The notes under the pieces were generated by a model. It made no database searches, was not told the DNA's origin, and saw only the letters and a program-made list of their open reading frames with translations. From contig DASYXW010000032.1 of assembly GCA_035934405.1 (NCBI GenBank), positions 1 through 19,998 of the forward strand: 19,998 nucleotides of DNA, in the 5' to 3' direction. This document shows, one piece after another, positions 8,101 to 14,995 of this stretch (positions are counted from its first letter, which is position 1; every line of letters starts with the position of its first letter). The DNA is from DASYXW01 sp035934405. Its GTDB lineage: Bacteria; Acidobacteriota; Terriglobia; UBA7540. Both the position numbers and the translations under genes were made by a program.

Positions 8101-8600
8101 GATGCCTGCCGGCGGAAAAAGCCGGACAGCTTGTCGTAGGTCACGGAGAGGTCTTCGGGCAAGAGGCGCGTCTCGCCGACCACGGTCATGAAATTTGTAT
8201 CACCGCTCCAACGCGGCAGAAAGTGAAGATGCAGGTGATCGGCGATGCCGGCGCCGGCCGCGCATCCCAGGTTCATTCCGAAATTGTAGCCTTCCGGCCG
8301 ATAGAGGGCCTGCAGAGCGCCCTCCAGATCGCGCGCCAGAGTCATCATCTCCCTGAGCGCCTCAGAGTCGAGTTCCGCGAGGCTGGTCAGGCTTGCCGCG
8401 TGGGCGTATGGCACCACCATCGCGTGGCCGGAGGTGTAAGGGAAAAGATTCAGCACCACGAAGTTCTTGCCCGCGCGATGTACAACGAAATTTTCGCGGT
8501 CGCGGCCCGTCTCCGCCGCCATGCGGCAAAAGACGCATGGCGCGCCCTTCACAGTCTCGCTCACGTAGCGATACCGCCACGGTGTCCACAAATGATCCAT
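8097..8600 (-). CDS. HIT-family nucleotide hydrolase/transferase
   Basis: A 167-residue histidine-triad protein. The catalytic H-x-H-x-H triad is intact in ADHLHLHFLPRW (H122, H124, H126), and the earlier NLFPYTSGHAMVVP stretch (51-64) forms the usual nucleotide pocket. A CVFC pair at 22-25 near the start suggests a zinc site, as in many bacterial Ap4A-type HIT proteins. Members cleave or transfer nucleotides from AMP-linked compounds such as Ap4A or adenylated adducts. The exact substrate is not known. The gene lies 21 bases after the HU-like gene and overlaps the UvrC-like gene by 4 bases, so the genes are probably co-transcribed. Confidence 0.9.
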   Translation of the reverse strand: MDHLWTPWRYRYVSETVKGAPCVFCRMAAETGRDRENFVVHRAGKNFVVLNLFPYTSGHAMVVPYAHAASLTSLAELDSEALREMMTLARDLEGALQALYRPEGYNFGMNLGCAAGAGIADHLHLHFLPRWSGDTNFMTVVGETRLLPEDLSVTYDKLSGFFRRQAS

Positions 8601-8621
8601 AGGCTGGCGAATCGGGCCCTC

Positions 8622-8939
8622 TCAGGCCGGCGTCGCCGGGGAGGAAGCCGCGGCGGGCGTCCCTCCTCGATTGACTAGGTCCTTTAATTCCTTGCTGGGC
8701 TTGAAGAAGGGAATGGTCTTGGCAGGAACCTCCACGCGCGCGCCGGTCTTCGGATTGCGGCCCACACGCGCCTTACGTTCGCGGGTGCGGAAGCTTCCGA
8801 AGCCTCGAATCTCGATCTTCGCGCCCGCCCGCAGCGACTTCACGATGCTTTCAAACACCGTCTCCACAATCACCTCAGAGTCCTTGCGGTTCATCTCCGT
8901 TGCCTGCACGACCTCTTCAATCAGATCAGCTTTGGTCAT
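8622..8939 (-). CDS. HU/IHF-like DNA-bending protein
   Basis: A 105-residue nucleoid protein that binds and bends DNA as a dimer. The sequence MTKADLIEEVVQ, IEIRGFGSFRTRERKAR, the beta-arm tip RNPKTGARVEVPAK and the end FFKPSKELKDLVN are typical. An extra Ala/Pro/Ser-rich tail of about 13 residues follows the normal end. Two ATG codons lie back to back. AAGGAG sits six bases before the second one (8939) and three before the first (8942), so the second is preferred. Either way the start overlaps the stop of the S1 gene (ATGATG), which indicates translational coupling to rpsA, an arrangement also seen for rpsA and ihfB in enterics. Confidence 0.92.
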   Translation of the reverse strand: MTKADLIEEVVQATEMNRKDSEVIVETVFESIVKSLRAGAKIEIRGFGSFRTRERKARVGRNPKTGARVEVPAKTIPFFKPSKELKDLVNRGGTPAAASSPATPA

Positions 8940-11020
8940 CATTCGCTCCTTGTGGAAGTGTCCGGGCTTGCCTCTGCCACCGGCAAGACCGGCGTGCCTT
9001 CGCCTGCCCCGTCCTCGCCATCTCGACTTGTTGCCTCGGCGGCCGCCGCTGGAATCGCTGCCATCGCCTCCACCGGCCCGCTGCCTTCTGCGCTTACCGG
9101 TGCCGCCCCGGCCGTTGTCTCCGCGCCCGCCTCTGTCTCTGTCTTCACCACATCGCCCGGCGCCCATGGGGATTCCGCCGTCGTTCCCGGCTCTTCGATT
9201 CCCACCGGCGCCATCGCGGGAGATGTAGCATGAGCCGCCTCAGCCGCTCGGATTGCCTGCGCCATTTTTTCAGCCATCTGCGTTGGCGGAGGCGGTGGAG
9301 GCGCCTGTGCGGTTGAAGGCTTCGAAGCCTTCGGCGCGGCCGGCGCCGGTTCCGGCTTCCGCGCATCGGTCTTGAGGCTGAGGCCGATCTTTTTCTCGCC
9401 AGCGTCCAGTCGGATGACCCGAAATGGGAGCTCGCTGCCCACCTGGAGCGGGTTCGGGCCCTTCGGTGAGTACTGCTCACCCATTTCGGAGGTGTGGCAG
9501 AGGCCCTCGATTCCAGGTCGCAATTCGACAAAAGCTCCGAACTGGGCCAAGCGCGCCACCTTGCCCGTGAGGACGCTGCCCACCTGGGTTTCGGCAAAGA
9601 ATTCTTCCCAGATATTAGGCTGGAGCTGCTTCAGGCCTAGCGAGATGCGCCGCTGCGCCGCATCCAGACTGAGAATCACGGCCTCCACTTTTTGCCCCTT
9701 CTTCAGGACCTCGGAAGGGTGCTTGACTTGCTTCCAAGAAGCGTCGGAAACGTGAATCAGCCCATCCACTCCGTCTTCGATCTCCACGAAGGCGCCGAAG
9801 TCGGTGAGGTTCCGCACCCGGCCCTGCACCGTCGAGCCTACCGCCAGGCGGTCCGCGATGTGCTCCCAGGGGTCAGCCAAAGTCTGCTTGAGGCTAAGCG
9901 AGATGCGCCGCTGCGATGGATTGACATCGAGCACCGAGACCTCCACTCGGTCACCCACCTTCAGCAGCTTCGAGGGATGCTTCAGGCGCCGGCTCCAAGT
10001 CATTTCCGATACGTGAATCAGCCCCTCAACGCCCGGCTCGAGTTCGACGAAGGCGCCGTAATCGGTGAGACTCACCACGCGGCCGGCGGCGCGATCGCCG
10101 GGATGATAAATTGATTTCACGCCCTCCCAGGGGTCGGGTGTGAGCTGCTTCATCCCCAGCGAAATACGCTCTTTCTCGCGGTCGAACTTCAGCACCTTGA
10201 CGCGGACTTCCTGGCCGGCATGGATCACCTCCGACGGGTGCCCGACACGGCCCCAGGAAAGATCCGTCACGTGCAGCAGGCCGTCCATGCCTTCCAGGTC
10301 AACAAAGGCGCCGTAGCCGGTGAGGTTCTTCACCCGGCCCGTCAGTTCTGCGCCCTCATGCAGGCGATCCAAAAGCTCGGCCTTCTTCTTGTTCCCTTCC
10401 TCTTCCAGGGCCAGTTTGCGGCTTACCACCGCGTTGTTCCGTTCCTTGTCGAGCTTAATGACCTTGCAGACGATTTCGGCGCCGATCAGCGAATCAAGAT
10501 TACGCAGCGGACGGATGTCCGCCTGAGAAGCCGGCAGGAAAGCCCGCACCCCCACATCCACCGTCAGCCCGCCCTTCGTGCGTTCTACGGCGCGGCCCTT
10601 GACGTTCGTCTGCTCGCGAAAGGCCTGCTCGAGGTCTTCCCAGGTGCGCAGGCGTGCCGCTTTCTTGTGCGAGAAGGTGAACGTGCCTTCTTGCTCGTCG
10701 AACTCCTCCACCCACACGTCAACGGCGTCGCCGGCCTGCGCTGTCAGCCGTCCGTCGTCGGTCAGAAACTCGCTGCGCGCGATGGCGGCTTCGCTCTTCC
10801 GCCCGATGTCAACCAGCACCACGTCGTCGGTGATCTTCACCACCAGGCCCCGGACCACCTGGCCTGGCCTCAAGCCCGGCAATTCGCCCACACCCGCCAG
10901 CAGGTCGCCGATCTCACCCGATTCCAAAAGCTTCTGCTCGGAGTCTACGGACTCGGACGGCCGCGCCTCCGGCCGAACCCCAACCGCCGGCGAGGAACCC
11001 TGATTCTCCTCAGACACCAT
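8939..11020 (-). CDS. rpsA: Ribosomal protein S1 (six S1 domains)
   Basis: A 693-residue S1 protein that docks mRNA on the 30S subunit. Six OB-fold S1 repeats can be counted at roughly 50-125, 135-205, 220-290, 305-378, 392-464 and 479-555. Repeats 3 to 5 carry the classic GYGAFVDL, DYGAFVEL and DFGAFVEI cores with DGLLHVTDLSW, EGLIHVSEMTW and DGLIHVSDASW. A tail of about 130 residues rich in Pro, Ala and Glu follows and looks unstructured. The start is ATG 11020, with AAGGAG eight bases upstream. An upstream in-frame ATG at 11077 falls inside the -10 box of the promoter, so it cannot be used. The gene heads the operon with HU, HIT and the UvrC-like protein. Confidence 0.93.
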   Translation of the reverse strand: MVSEENQGSSPAVGVRPEARPSESVDSEQKLLESGEIGDLLAGVGELPGLRPGQVVRGLVVKITDDVVLVDIGRKSEAAIARSEFLTDDGRLTAQAGDAVDVWVEEFDEQEGTFTFSHKKAARLRTWEDLEQAFREQTNVKGRAVERTKGGLTVDVGVRAFLPASQADIRPLRNLDSLIGAEIVCKVIKLDKERNNAVVSRKLALEEEGNKKKAELLDRLHEGAELTGRVKNLTGYGAFVDLEGMDGLLHVTDLSWGRVGHPSEVIHAGQEVRVKVLKFDREKERISLGMKQLTPDPWEGVKSIYHPGDRAAGRVVSLTDYGAFVELEPGVEGLIHVSEMTWSRRLKHPSKLLKVGDRVEVSVLDVNPSQRRISLSLKQTLADPWEHIADRLAVGSTVQGRVRNLTDFGAFVEIEDGVDGLIHVSDASWKQVKHPSEVLKKGQKVEAVILSLDAAQRRISLGLKQLQPNIWEEFFAETQVGSVLTGKVARLAQFGAFVELRPGIEGLCHTSEMGEQYSPKGPNPLQVGSELPFRVIRLDAGEKKIGLSLKTDARKPEPAPAAPKASKPSTAQAPPPPPPTQMAEKMAQAIRAAEAAHATSPAMAPVGIEEPGTTAESPWAPGDVVKTETEAGAETTAGAAPVSAEGSGPVEAMAAIPAAAAEATSRDGEDGAGEGTPVLPVAEASPDTSTRSE

Positions 11021-11075
11021 TCCCCGCTCTCCTTTTCCCACGCACCCGCACGCAAATACCACAGGGAGAACCTTC

Positions 11076-11105
11076 ATTCTAGCGTTCCCGGAAAAGGGAA
11101 GTCAA
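11076..11105 (-). promoter_or_regulatory. Sigma70-type promoter of the rpsA operon
   Basis: On the minus strand, TTGACT (11105-11100) and TAGAAT (11081-11076) are separated by 18 bases. Transcription would start near 11069, leaving a leader of about 50 bases with an AAGGAG before ATG 11020. The match is 5 of 6 in each box. Confidence 0.65.
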
Positions 11106-11121
11106 TGCGCGTGACGGGATT

Positions 11122-11144
11122 GTAGCGTCGGCTTCCAGCCGGCA
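11122..11144 (+). repeat. Single arm of the GTAGCG repeat family
   Basis: GTAGCGTCGGCTTCCAGCCG forms the left arm and one hairpin of the repeat, but no closing CGCTAC arm follows. It lies between the divergent rpsA and pseudokinase genes, just outside the rpsA promoter. It is either a worn copy or a solo half-site. Confidence 0.55.
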
Positions 11145-11175
11145 CTGATCGTCCACCGTTGCTGTTGGTTTGTCG

Positions 11176-11181
11176 TATACT
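11176..11181 (+). promoter_or_regulatory. Possible -10 box of the pseudokinase gene
   Basis: TATACT lies 14 bases before the ATG at 11196. No -35 box at a fitting distance was found. If used, the leader would be only a few bases long. Confidence 0.3.
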
Positions 11182-11195
11182 AGGGTTCGAGACGC

Positions 11196-13217
11196 ATGAA
11201 ACGCTGCGCGACCTGCCAGAGAGACTATCCCGACCACCTTGAGGCCTGCCCCGAGGACGGCGCCCGCTTGCCGCTACCATTCTCGTGGTCTGCGGGGGCG
11301 CTCATTCGCGGCAAATACCAAATCATCGAGCCCTTGGGCGAGGACTCGCTGAGTGAGGTCTACAAGGCGCGCGACCTCAACCTAGGCGAGATGCGGGCGA
11401 TCCTGGTCCTCCGCCCGGAATTCGCCGCGCGCCCATCCGTGGTGAGGCCGTTCAAGCACACGGCGGCCATCGCGCCCCGGCTTCAACATCCGGCCATCGT
11501 CCGTGTGGAAGCGGCGGAGGATGCTGACGACGGGCGCCCCTTCCTGGTGATGGAATACGTCGAGGGCCACGACCTCGCGGCCGTGCTCGGTCGAGAAGCG
11601 CCGCTCAATGGGGCGCGCGCCTGCTCCATCGCCCGCCAAGTGGCCGGAGCGCTCGACGTGGCGCATCGCCTGGGCCTCGTTCATCGTAATCTCGGTTCCG
11701 CCAACATCCGCTTGCTGGCCGCGCCCGGCGGCGAGCGCGCCAAGGTGCTCGGATTCGGCATGGCGCGCGTCATCGAGAGTTCCTTGCACGGCGCCGACCA
11801 CCGCCCCACTCGCCCTGCACCCGGCGGCCTGATTGTCGGCGCGCCACAGTACGCCTCACCCGAACAGGCGGCGGGCAAGCTGGACGCTGACCTCGACGCG
11901 CGTTCCGACCTTTATTCTCTCGGCGTTCTGCTGTACGAGATGCTGAGTGGCCGCCTTCCCTTCCCATCCTCGGAGGACGAACGTGACTTGGGCGCGCTCT
12001 TGGCACACCTCGATCTCACACCTGAGCCTTTGGACGGCTCGCCGCCGGTCCCCGGACGCTTGGCGGCGCTGGTCGCGAGGCTGCTTGAAAAGAGGCGGGA
12101 ATTGCGCCCCGCCACGGCGCAGGCGGTGATCGAGGAGTTGGATGCTATCGGCAATGATCTCGCGCCCCCCGTGCTCGAAGCTGACTGGGCCGACTTGGAA
12201 ATGGCCGAGCCTCTCATAACTCCGGTCATAACTCCGACCGCCGTGGTTCGGGCGCCGGAGGCGCCGCCGAAGTTGGCCTGTCTGCCAGTCGGACCGGCGA
12301 CGGAATCCGCCGTCGCGCCGGATGCCCGTTCAGCGATTGCCTCGGCCATGGACGGCAGCCGAGTTGCAACTAAGGAACCAGTCGTTGCCGCGCCCACGCT
12401 TCCAGAATCCCCCCCCCTCGACCCAGTTGGCCCACTGGACAGTAACCGTGTAAGCCCCACCGTTGACAACATGGGCCCGGTGTTTGAGAGGCCAGCAGCT
12501 CTGCCCGTCGGCCCCGTCGGGCCCATGAGTGAAGTCCTCCTTGCGGCCCCGCCGTCCGCGCCCGAGGCAGCGCCACCGGCCGGGCTCGAAATCCCCGGGC
12601 GCGTTAGTCCCTATTCCATCCTCTTCAAGCCGCCGGAGCCTCGAAGCCGTTGGCCGCGCATGCTCAAGGTGGGCGCGGCGCTCGCCGCTATTCCGCTGGC
12701 CGTTTGGTGTTTCGTCGTCTATCGCCCCCGGCTCTCCCGCTCCACCATCAACGCGCTTATTGAGCGTTACGGTCCGGCCCGGAACCCCGACACGCCGCGC
12801 TCGATGCCGCAGCCGAAGACCGAACCACCATTGGAGCCGATTTCCCCATCAGGCCAATCGGGCCCACTGGGCCCATCGAGCGCCGCGCCAAGCCTATTGG
12901 TCCCGCCCGGCCCGCAGCCGCCGAACCCGGCCGCTTCCGCCACAACGGAACCGGGCAGTGCCCACCCGCAGTCTCTCCCGGCGATTCCTCCGTCCGTCGC
13001 GCAACGCTCACCCGCGCCCAAGCGTTCGGTCGACCCGGCGCTCATTCAAGCCTCGATCGCCGAAGGAGATGGCTTCTTCGAGCTGGGTGACTATGACCGC
13101 GCCATTGCCGTGTACGAACGCCCGCTCAAAATCGACCCCGCCATCAAGGTGTTGCGCCAACGCATCGAGCGCGCCAAGAAAGCCCGGGCAGCCGAGGAGA
13201 AGTACCTGGGTCAGTAA
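11196..13217 (+). CDS. Membrane-anchored Ser/Thr kinase-fold protein lacking catalytic residues (pseudokinase)
   Basis: A 673-residue protein. Residues 4-22 are a zinc-ribbon-like CxxC...CPEDG. A Hanks-type kinase fold spans about 40-320. Its structural landmarks are kept (VYKARD 55-60, ASPEQ 220-224, SDLYSLGVLLYEMLSG 237-252). Its chemistry is not: the glycine loop GEGGMG reads GEDSLS (49-54), the VAIK lysine is L70, HRDLKP is HRNLGS (163-168, D to N at 165), and DFG is GFG (186-188). A Pro/Ser/Ala-rich linker follows from about 340. One transmembrane helix lies at about 491-510. A TPR-like helical end (about 610-673, GDYDRAIAVYERPLKIDP) sits on the far side. This looks like a scaffold or sensor rather than an enzyme. 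The frame is intact and long, arguing against simple decay. Confidence 0.85.
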   Translation: MKRCATCQRDYPDHLEACPEDGARLPLPFSWSAGALIRGKYQIIEPLGEDSLSEVYKARDLNLGEMRAILVLRPEFAARPSVVRPFKHTAAIAPRLQHPAIVRVEAAEDADDGRPFLVMEYVEGHDLAAVLGREAPLNGARACSIARQVAGALDVAHRLGLVHRNLGSANIRLLAAPGGERAKVLGFGMARVIESSLHGADHRPTRPAPGGLIVGAPQYASPEQAAGKLDADLDARSDLYSLGVLLYEMLSGRLPFPSSEDERDLGALLAHLDLTPEPLDGSPPVPGRLAALVARLLEKRRELRPATAQAVIEELDAIGNDLAPPVLEADWADLEMAEPLITPVITPTAVVRAPEAPPKLACLPVGPATESAVAPDARSAIASAMDGSRVATKEPVVAAPTLPESPPLDPVGPLDSNRVSPTVDNMGPVFERPAALPVGPVGPMSEVLLAAPPSAPEAAPPAGLEIPGRVSPYSILFKPPEPRSRWPRMLKVGAALAAIPLAVWCFVVYRPRLSRSTINALIERYGPARNPDTPRSMPQPKTEPPLEPISPSGQSGPLGPSSAAPSLLVPPGPQPPNPAASATTEPGSAHPQSLPAIPPSVAQRSPAPKRSVDPALIQASIAEGDGFFELGDYDRAIAVYERPLKIDPAIKVLRQRIERAKKARAAEEKYLGQ

Positions 13218-13692
13218 GCCCGGCGTGAGGGTCTACGGGCGACTCGCCTGGGGTGGGCCCTGCCTACAATTGGAAAAGTGTAGAAAAACTCCGCACTTTT
13301 GCCTCCGACCCATCATTGCGGCTGTTCCTCATCGCCTAAGCGGCTGAAACTAAAGCCCCAAAATGGCAGCGTCAGAAATCTCAGTTGTCTCACCTGTCTC
13401 ATTGTTCAAGGCGAACAGAGGCACCAAAAAACCTTAACTAGCCTATTTTAGTAGGCTACAATATGAAGAACAGATACACGCCTGCGGCAGGGAGTCGGGA
13501 GAAGCTAGATTCCCGCTCACAGGGAGTCGGGAAAAGCTAGATTCCCGCTCACGCGGGAATGACCAGGACCGGCTGCTTCTCCCTACTCCCTACATGAAGT
13601 GACGTAATCTTGCGTGTGTAAAAAGGACGAGGGTGTAGGTTTTTGTTGTGCTCGAAGCAACAAAAATCTCCAACGAAGGAGCCTCCACCCCG
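13218..13692 (+). other. 475-base intergenic region with hairpins and a small repeat unit
   Basis: No gene is seen. It holds a weak hairpin AAAGTG...CACTTT (13276-13300) that could end pseudokinase transcription, a second one AGCCTA-ttttag-TAGGCT (13440-13457), the tandem repeat unit at 13488-13590, and a TTTTTGTTG...CAACAAAAA hairpin (13639-13665) that probably belongs to the left end of the transposase remnant. Confidence 0.5.
13488..13590 (+). repeat. MITE-like unit with two tandem 32-base copies
   Basis: Two adjacent 32-base copies (13488-13519 and 13520-13551) differ at one base. The second runs into a hairpin, ATTCCCGC-tcac-GCGGGAAT (13541-13560). The whole is bounded by an inverted repeat, GGGAGTCGGGAGAAGC (13490-13505) against GCTTCTCCCTACTCCC (13575-13590), with 15 of 16 bases pairing. 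Confidence 0.65.
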
Positions 13693-14270
13693 ATGCGAAA
13701 AGACTTTAGCACAGAACAGTTCGGGCATTTTGTGAAGGAGTTGCAAGAGAGTTTTTGGGGAGACTTTCAAGGCCAGGCGCGGAGGGTCCTGGAAGCGGTC
13801 TTGAAGGCCGGCTCAGAGCAGCAGAGGGAACAGTACCTGGGGTGAAGTGGCATGAGCGCCCGGCCGAAGGCGAAGTCCGGATCGATCATCGCAACGGGTC
13901 CTATGGGCGAGGCTACGTGACGCCGCTGGGAGGGGTCCAGGTGCAGGTGAGCCGGACGCGGAAGCGGTCGTTCCTGCCGCGGGGGATCAAGGCCTTGCAA
14001 CGGCGGAGTCTGGAGGTGGCGGAGCTGATCCGGCAGGCGTTCCTGCGCGGCATCGCGACGCGGGCGGTGGGACGGGTGGTGCCCTGCTCACCGCCGAGCC
14101 GGTGAGCGCGCAGACGGTGTCGCGCCTGACGCGGGTGCTGGAGGAGCAGGTGCGGGCCTTTCACCAAGCCCCCTTGGACGACGACTGGGCTTATCTGATC
14201 CTGGATGGGGTTTGGATCAAGGTGCGGCGCCGCTTCGGACCGCAGCGGGCATTGGAAGCAAGTCTGGAGG
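13693..14270 (+). pseudogene. IS256-family (mutator-type) transposase remnant, frameshifted and truncated
   Basis: Three pieces in three frames join into the N-terminal half of an IS256-type transposase. The first (13693-13842) ends REQYLG, and the second continues at once as VKWHERPAEGEVRIDHRNG from about 13843. The third picks up near 14080 as TAEPVSAQTVSRLTRVLEEQV and reaches YLILDGVWIKVRRRFGPQR, the segment with the first catalytic Asp of the DDE triad. The sequence then loses resemblance near 14250-14270. The second and third acidic residues and the right end of the element are missing. The start ATG 13693 has AAGGAG eleven bases upstream. Two frameshifts plus truncation mean it is dead. 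It borders the probable tracrRNA terminator. Confidence 0.75.
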
Positions 14271-14336
14271 TGGGAAGAACCGCCCTGATACATCGCGGCG
14301 CTGCGCTTGCCGCTCCCGCCGCCGGGGCGGGGCCCC

Positions 14337-14379
14337 AAAAATTAAAGGGCGGCCTTACCCGTGAGGGTGGAGGCCGCCC
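14337..14379 (-). terminator. Intrinsic terminator of the leftward small RNA
   Basis: On the minus strand a 9-bp perfect stem, GGGCGGCCT...AGGCCGCCC, with an inner CCC/GGG stem, is followed directly by TTTAATTTTT (14346-14337). Confidence 0.75.
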
Positions 14380-14471
14380 AAGGACGCCCGCCATGGGCGG
14401 GGCGTTGCCTTACGCCGACGGAAAGTCCGACTTACTAAGATAAGCGCGGGCAATCGTGGCTGAGATACACG
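14337..14471 (-). ncRNA. Probable tracrRNA of the type II CRISPR-Cas locus
   Basis: A leftward transcript of about 135 bases is framed by its own promoter (14505-14478) and a strong intrinsic terminator (14379-14337), with no reading frame inside. It lies just upstream of the cas9 fragment on the opposite strand, a common tracrRNA position. Its 3' half has stacked hairpins as expected of a tracrRNA tail: CGGA-ctt-UCCG, GGCG...CGCC, a CGCCCCGCC/GGCGGGCG stem with a bulge, and then the terminator stem. The 5' part, about 14415-14465, would be the anti-repeat. No CRISPR repeat is visible in the window to confirm the pairing. The alternative is an unrelated small RNA. Confidence 0.6.
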
Positions 14472-14477
14472 CCCAGT

Positions 14478-14505
14478 AGTATAATGCCCCCGTTCTGCAT
14501 GTCAA
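14478..14505 (-). promoter_or_regulatory. Sigma70-type promoter of the leftward small RNA
   Basis: On the minus strand a perfect TTGACA (14505-14500) is separated by 16 bases from TATACT (14483-14478). The predicted start is near 14471. It faces away from cas9, whose ATG is 111 bases to the right. Confidence 0.75.
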
Positions 14506-14518
14506 GGGGGATTTTGCT

Positions 14519-14598
14519 GTAGCGGCGGTCTATGACCGCCGGTCTTGGTCTTACATGGTCCGGCGGCCCCTTCCAGGGCAGGCTCCGGCCGCCGCTAC
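14519..14598 (+). repeat. Palindromic repeat in the cas9 leader
   Basis: Begins GTAGCGGCGGTC and ends with GGCCGCCGCTAC. Internal hairpins include CGGCGGTC-tat-GACCGCCG. It fills the space between the small-RNA promoter and the ribosome-binding site of the cas9 fragment, ending 18 bases before the ATG, so it may separate cas9 from its original promoter. Confidence 0.7.
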
Positions 14599-14615
14599 AG
14601 GTCGAAGGGGGAAAA

Positions 14616-14867
14616 ATGGCAAACAACGAGGGTGGTACGGCCGGGCCGTTTGTTCTCGGCCTTGACCTCGGCACCAATTCGCTCGGTTGGGCGATGATCG
14701 GCCTCGATGAGGGCAAGCCGGCTCGGCTCATCCGCTGTGGCGCGCGCGTCTTCGACGCCGGCATGGAAGGCGACATCGCGTCCGGCCGGGAGGAGTCGCG
14801 CAATTTGAAACGGCGGCAGATGCGATTGCAGCGCCGGCAGATCGGACGCCGTGTGCGTCACCAGTAA
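14616..14867 (+). pseudogene. cas9: Cas9 N-terminal fragment (RuvC-I and bridge helix only)
   Basis: Only 83 residues remain of a protein normally above 1,000. PFVLGLDLGTNSLGWAMI (11-28) is the RuvC-I motif of Cas9 with its catalytic Asp at D17. LIRCGARVFDAG (38-49) and REESRNLKRRQMRLQRRQIG (58-77) follow, the latter being the arginine-rich bridge helix that grips guide RNA. The wording resembles type II-C proteins. A good ribosome-binding site (AAGGGGG, five bases before ATG 14616) shows that the real start is kept. The frame stops at TAA 14865-14867 inside or just after the bridge helix. No REC, HNH, RuvC-II/III or PAM-interacting sequence follows in any frame before the methylase gene. The break lies near 14850-14860. 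It cannot act as a nuclease. Confidence 0.88.
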
Positions 14868-14995
14868 CAAGGATTTCGAGCGGGTGGGGAGTTTTATCAA
14901 AATCGTTTGGGTATGATGGTGGTCGCAGGCGGCCCGGCCAACTAGACGCGGTTTGGGAAAGACAAGCGTTGGCGGCGTCGCTCACCAGGGAATCG

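Noticed and set aside
8900..9316. Plus-strand open frames opposite the S1 tail and the HU start
   Set aside because: They arise from the low-complexity Ala/Pro/Glu tail of S1 on the other strand and show no coding signature.
10220..11125. Plus-strand open frame of 301 codons opposite rpsA
   Set aside because: It is antisense to conserved S1 repeats, shows no motif, and has no ribosome-binding site of note.
12529..13347. Second plus-strand frame of 272 codons overlapping the pseudokinase end
   Set aside because: It is an Arg/Pro/Ser-rich shifted-frame shadow of the proline-rich linker; the main frame continues through a transmembrane helix and TPR-like end.
13488..13551. The two 32-base tandem copies as a mini CRISPR array
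   Set aside because: The copies are directly adjacent with no spacer, contain their own palindrome, and are bounded by inverted repeats, which fits a small transposable unit better.
14868..14995. Search for further cas9 sequence after the stop at 14867
   Set aside because: None of the forward frames continues the bridge helix or shows REC or HNH-like sequence before the methylase gene, so the loss is a real break and not a single frameshift.
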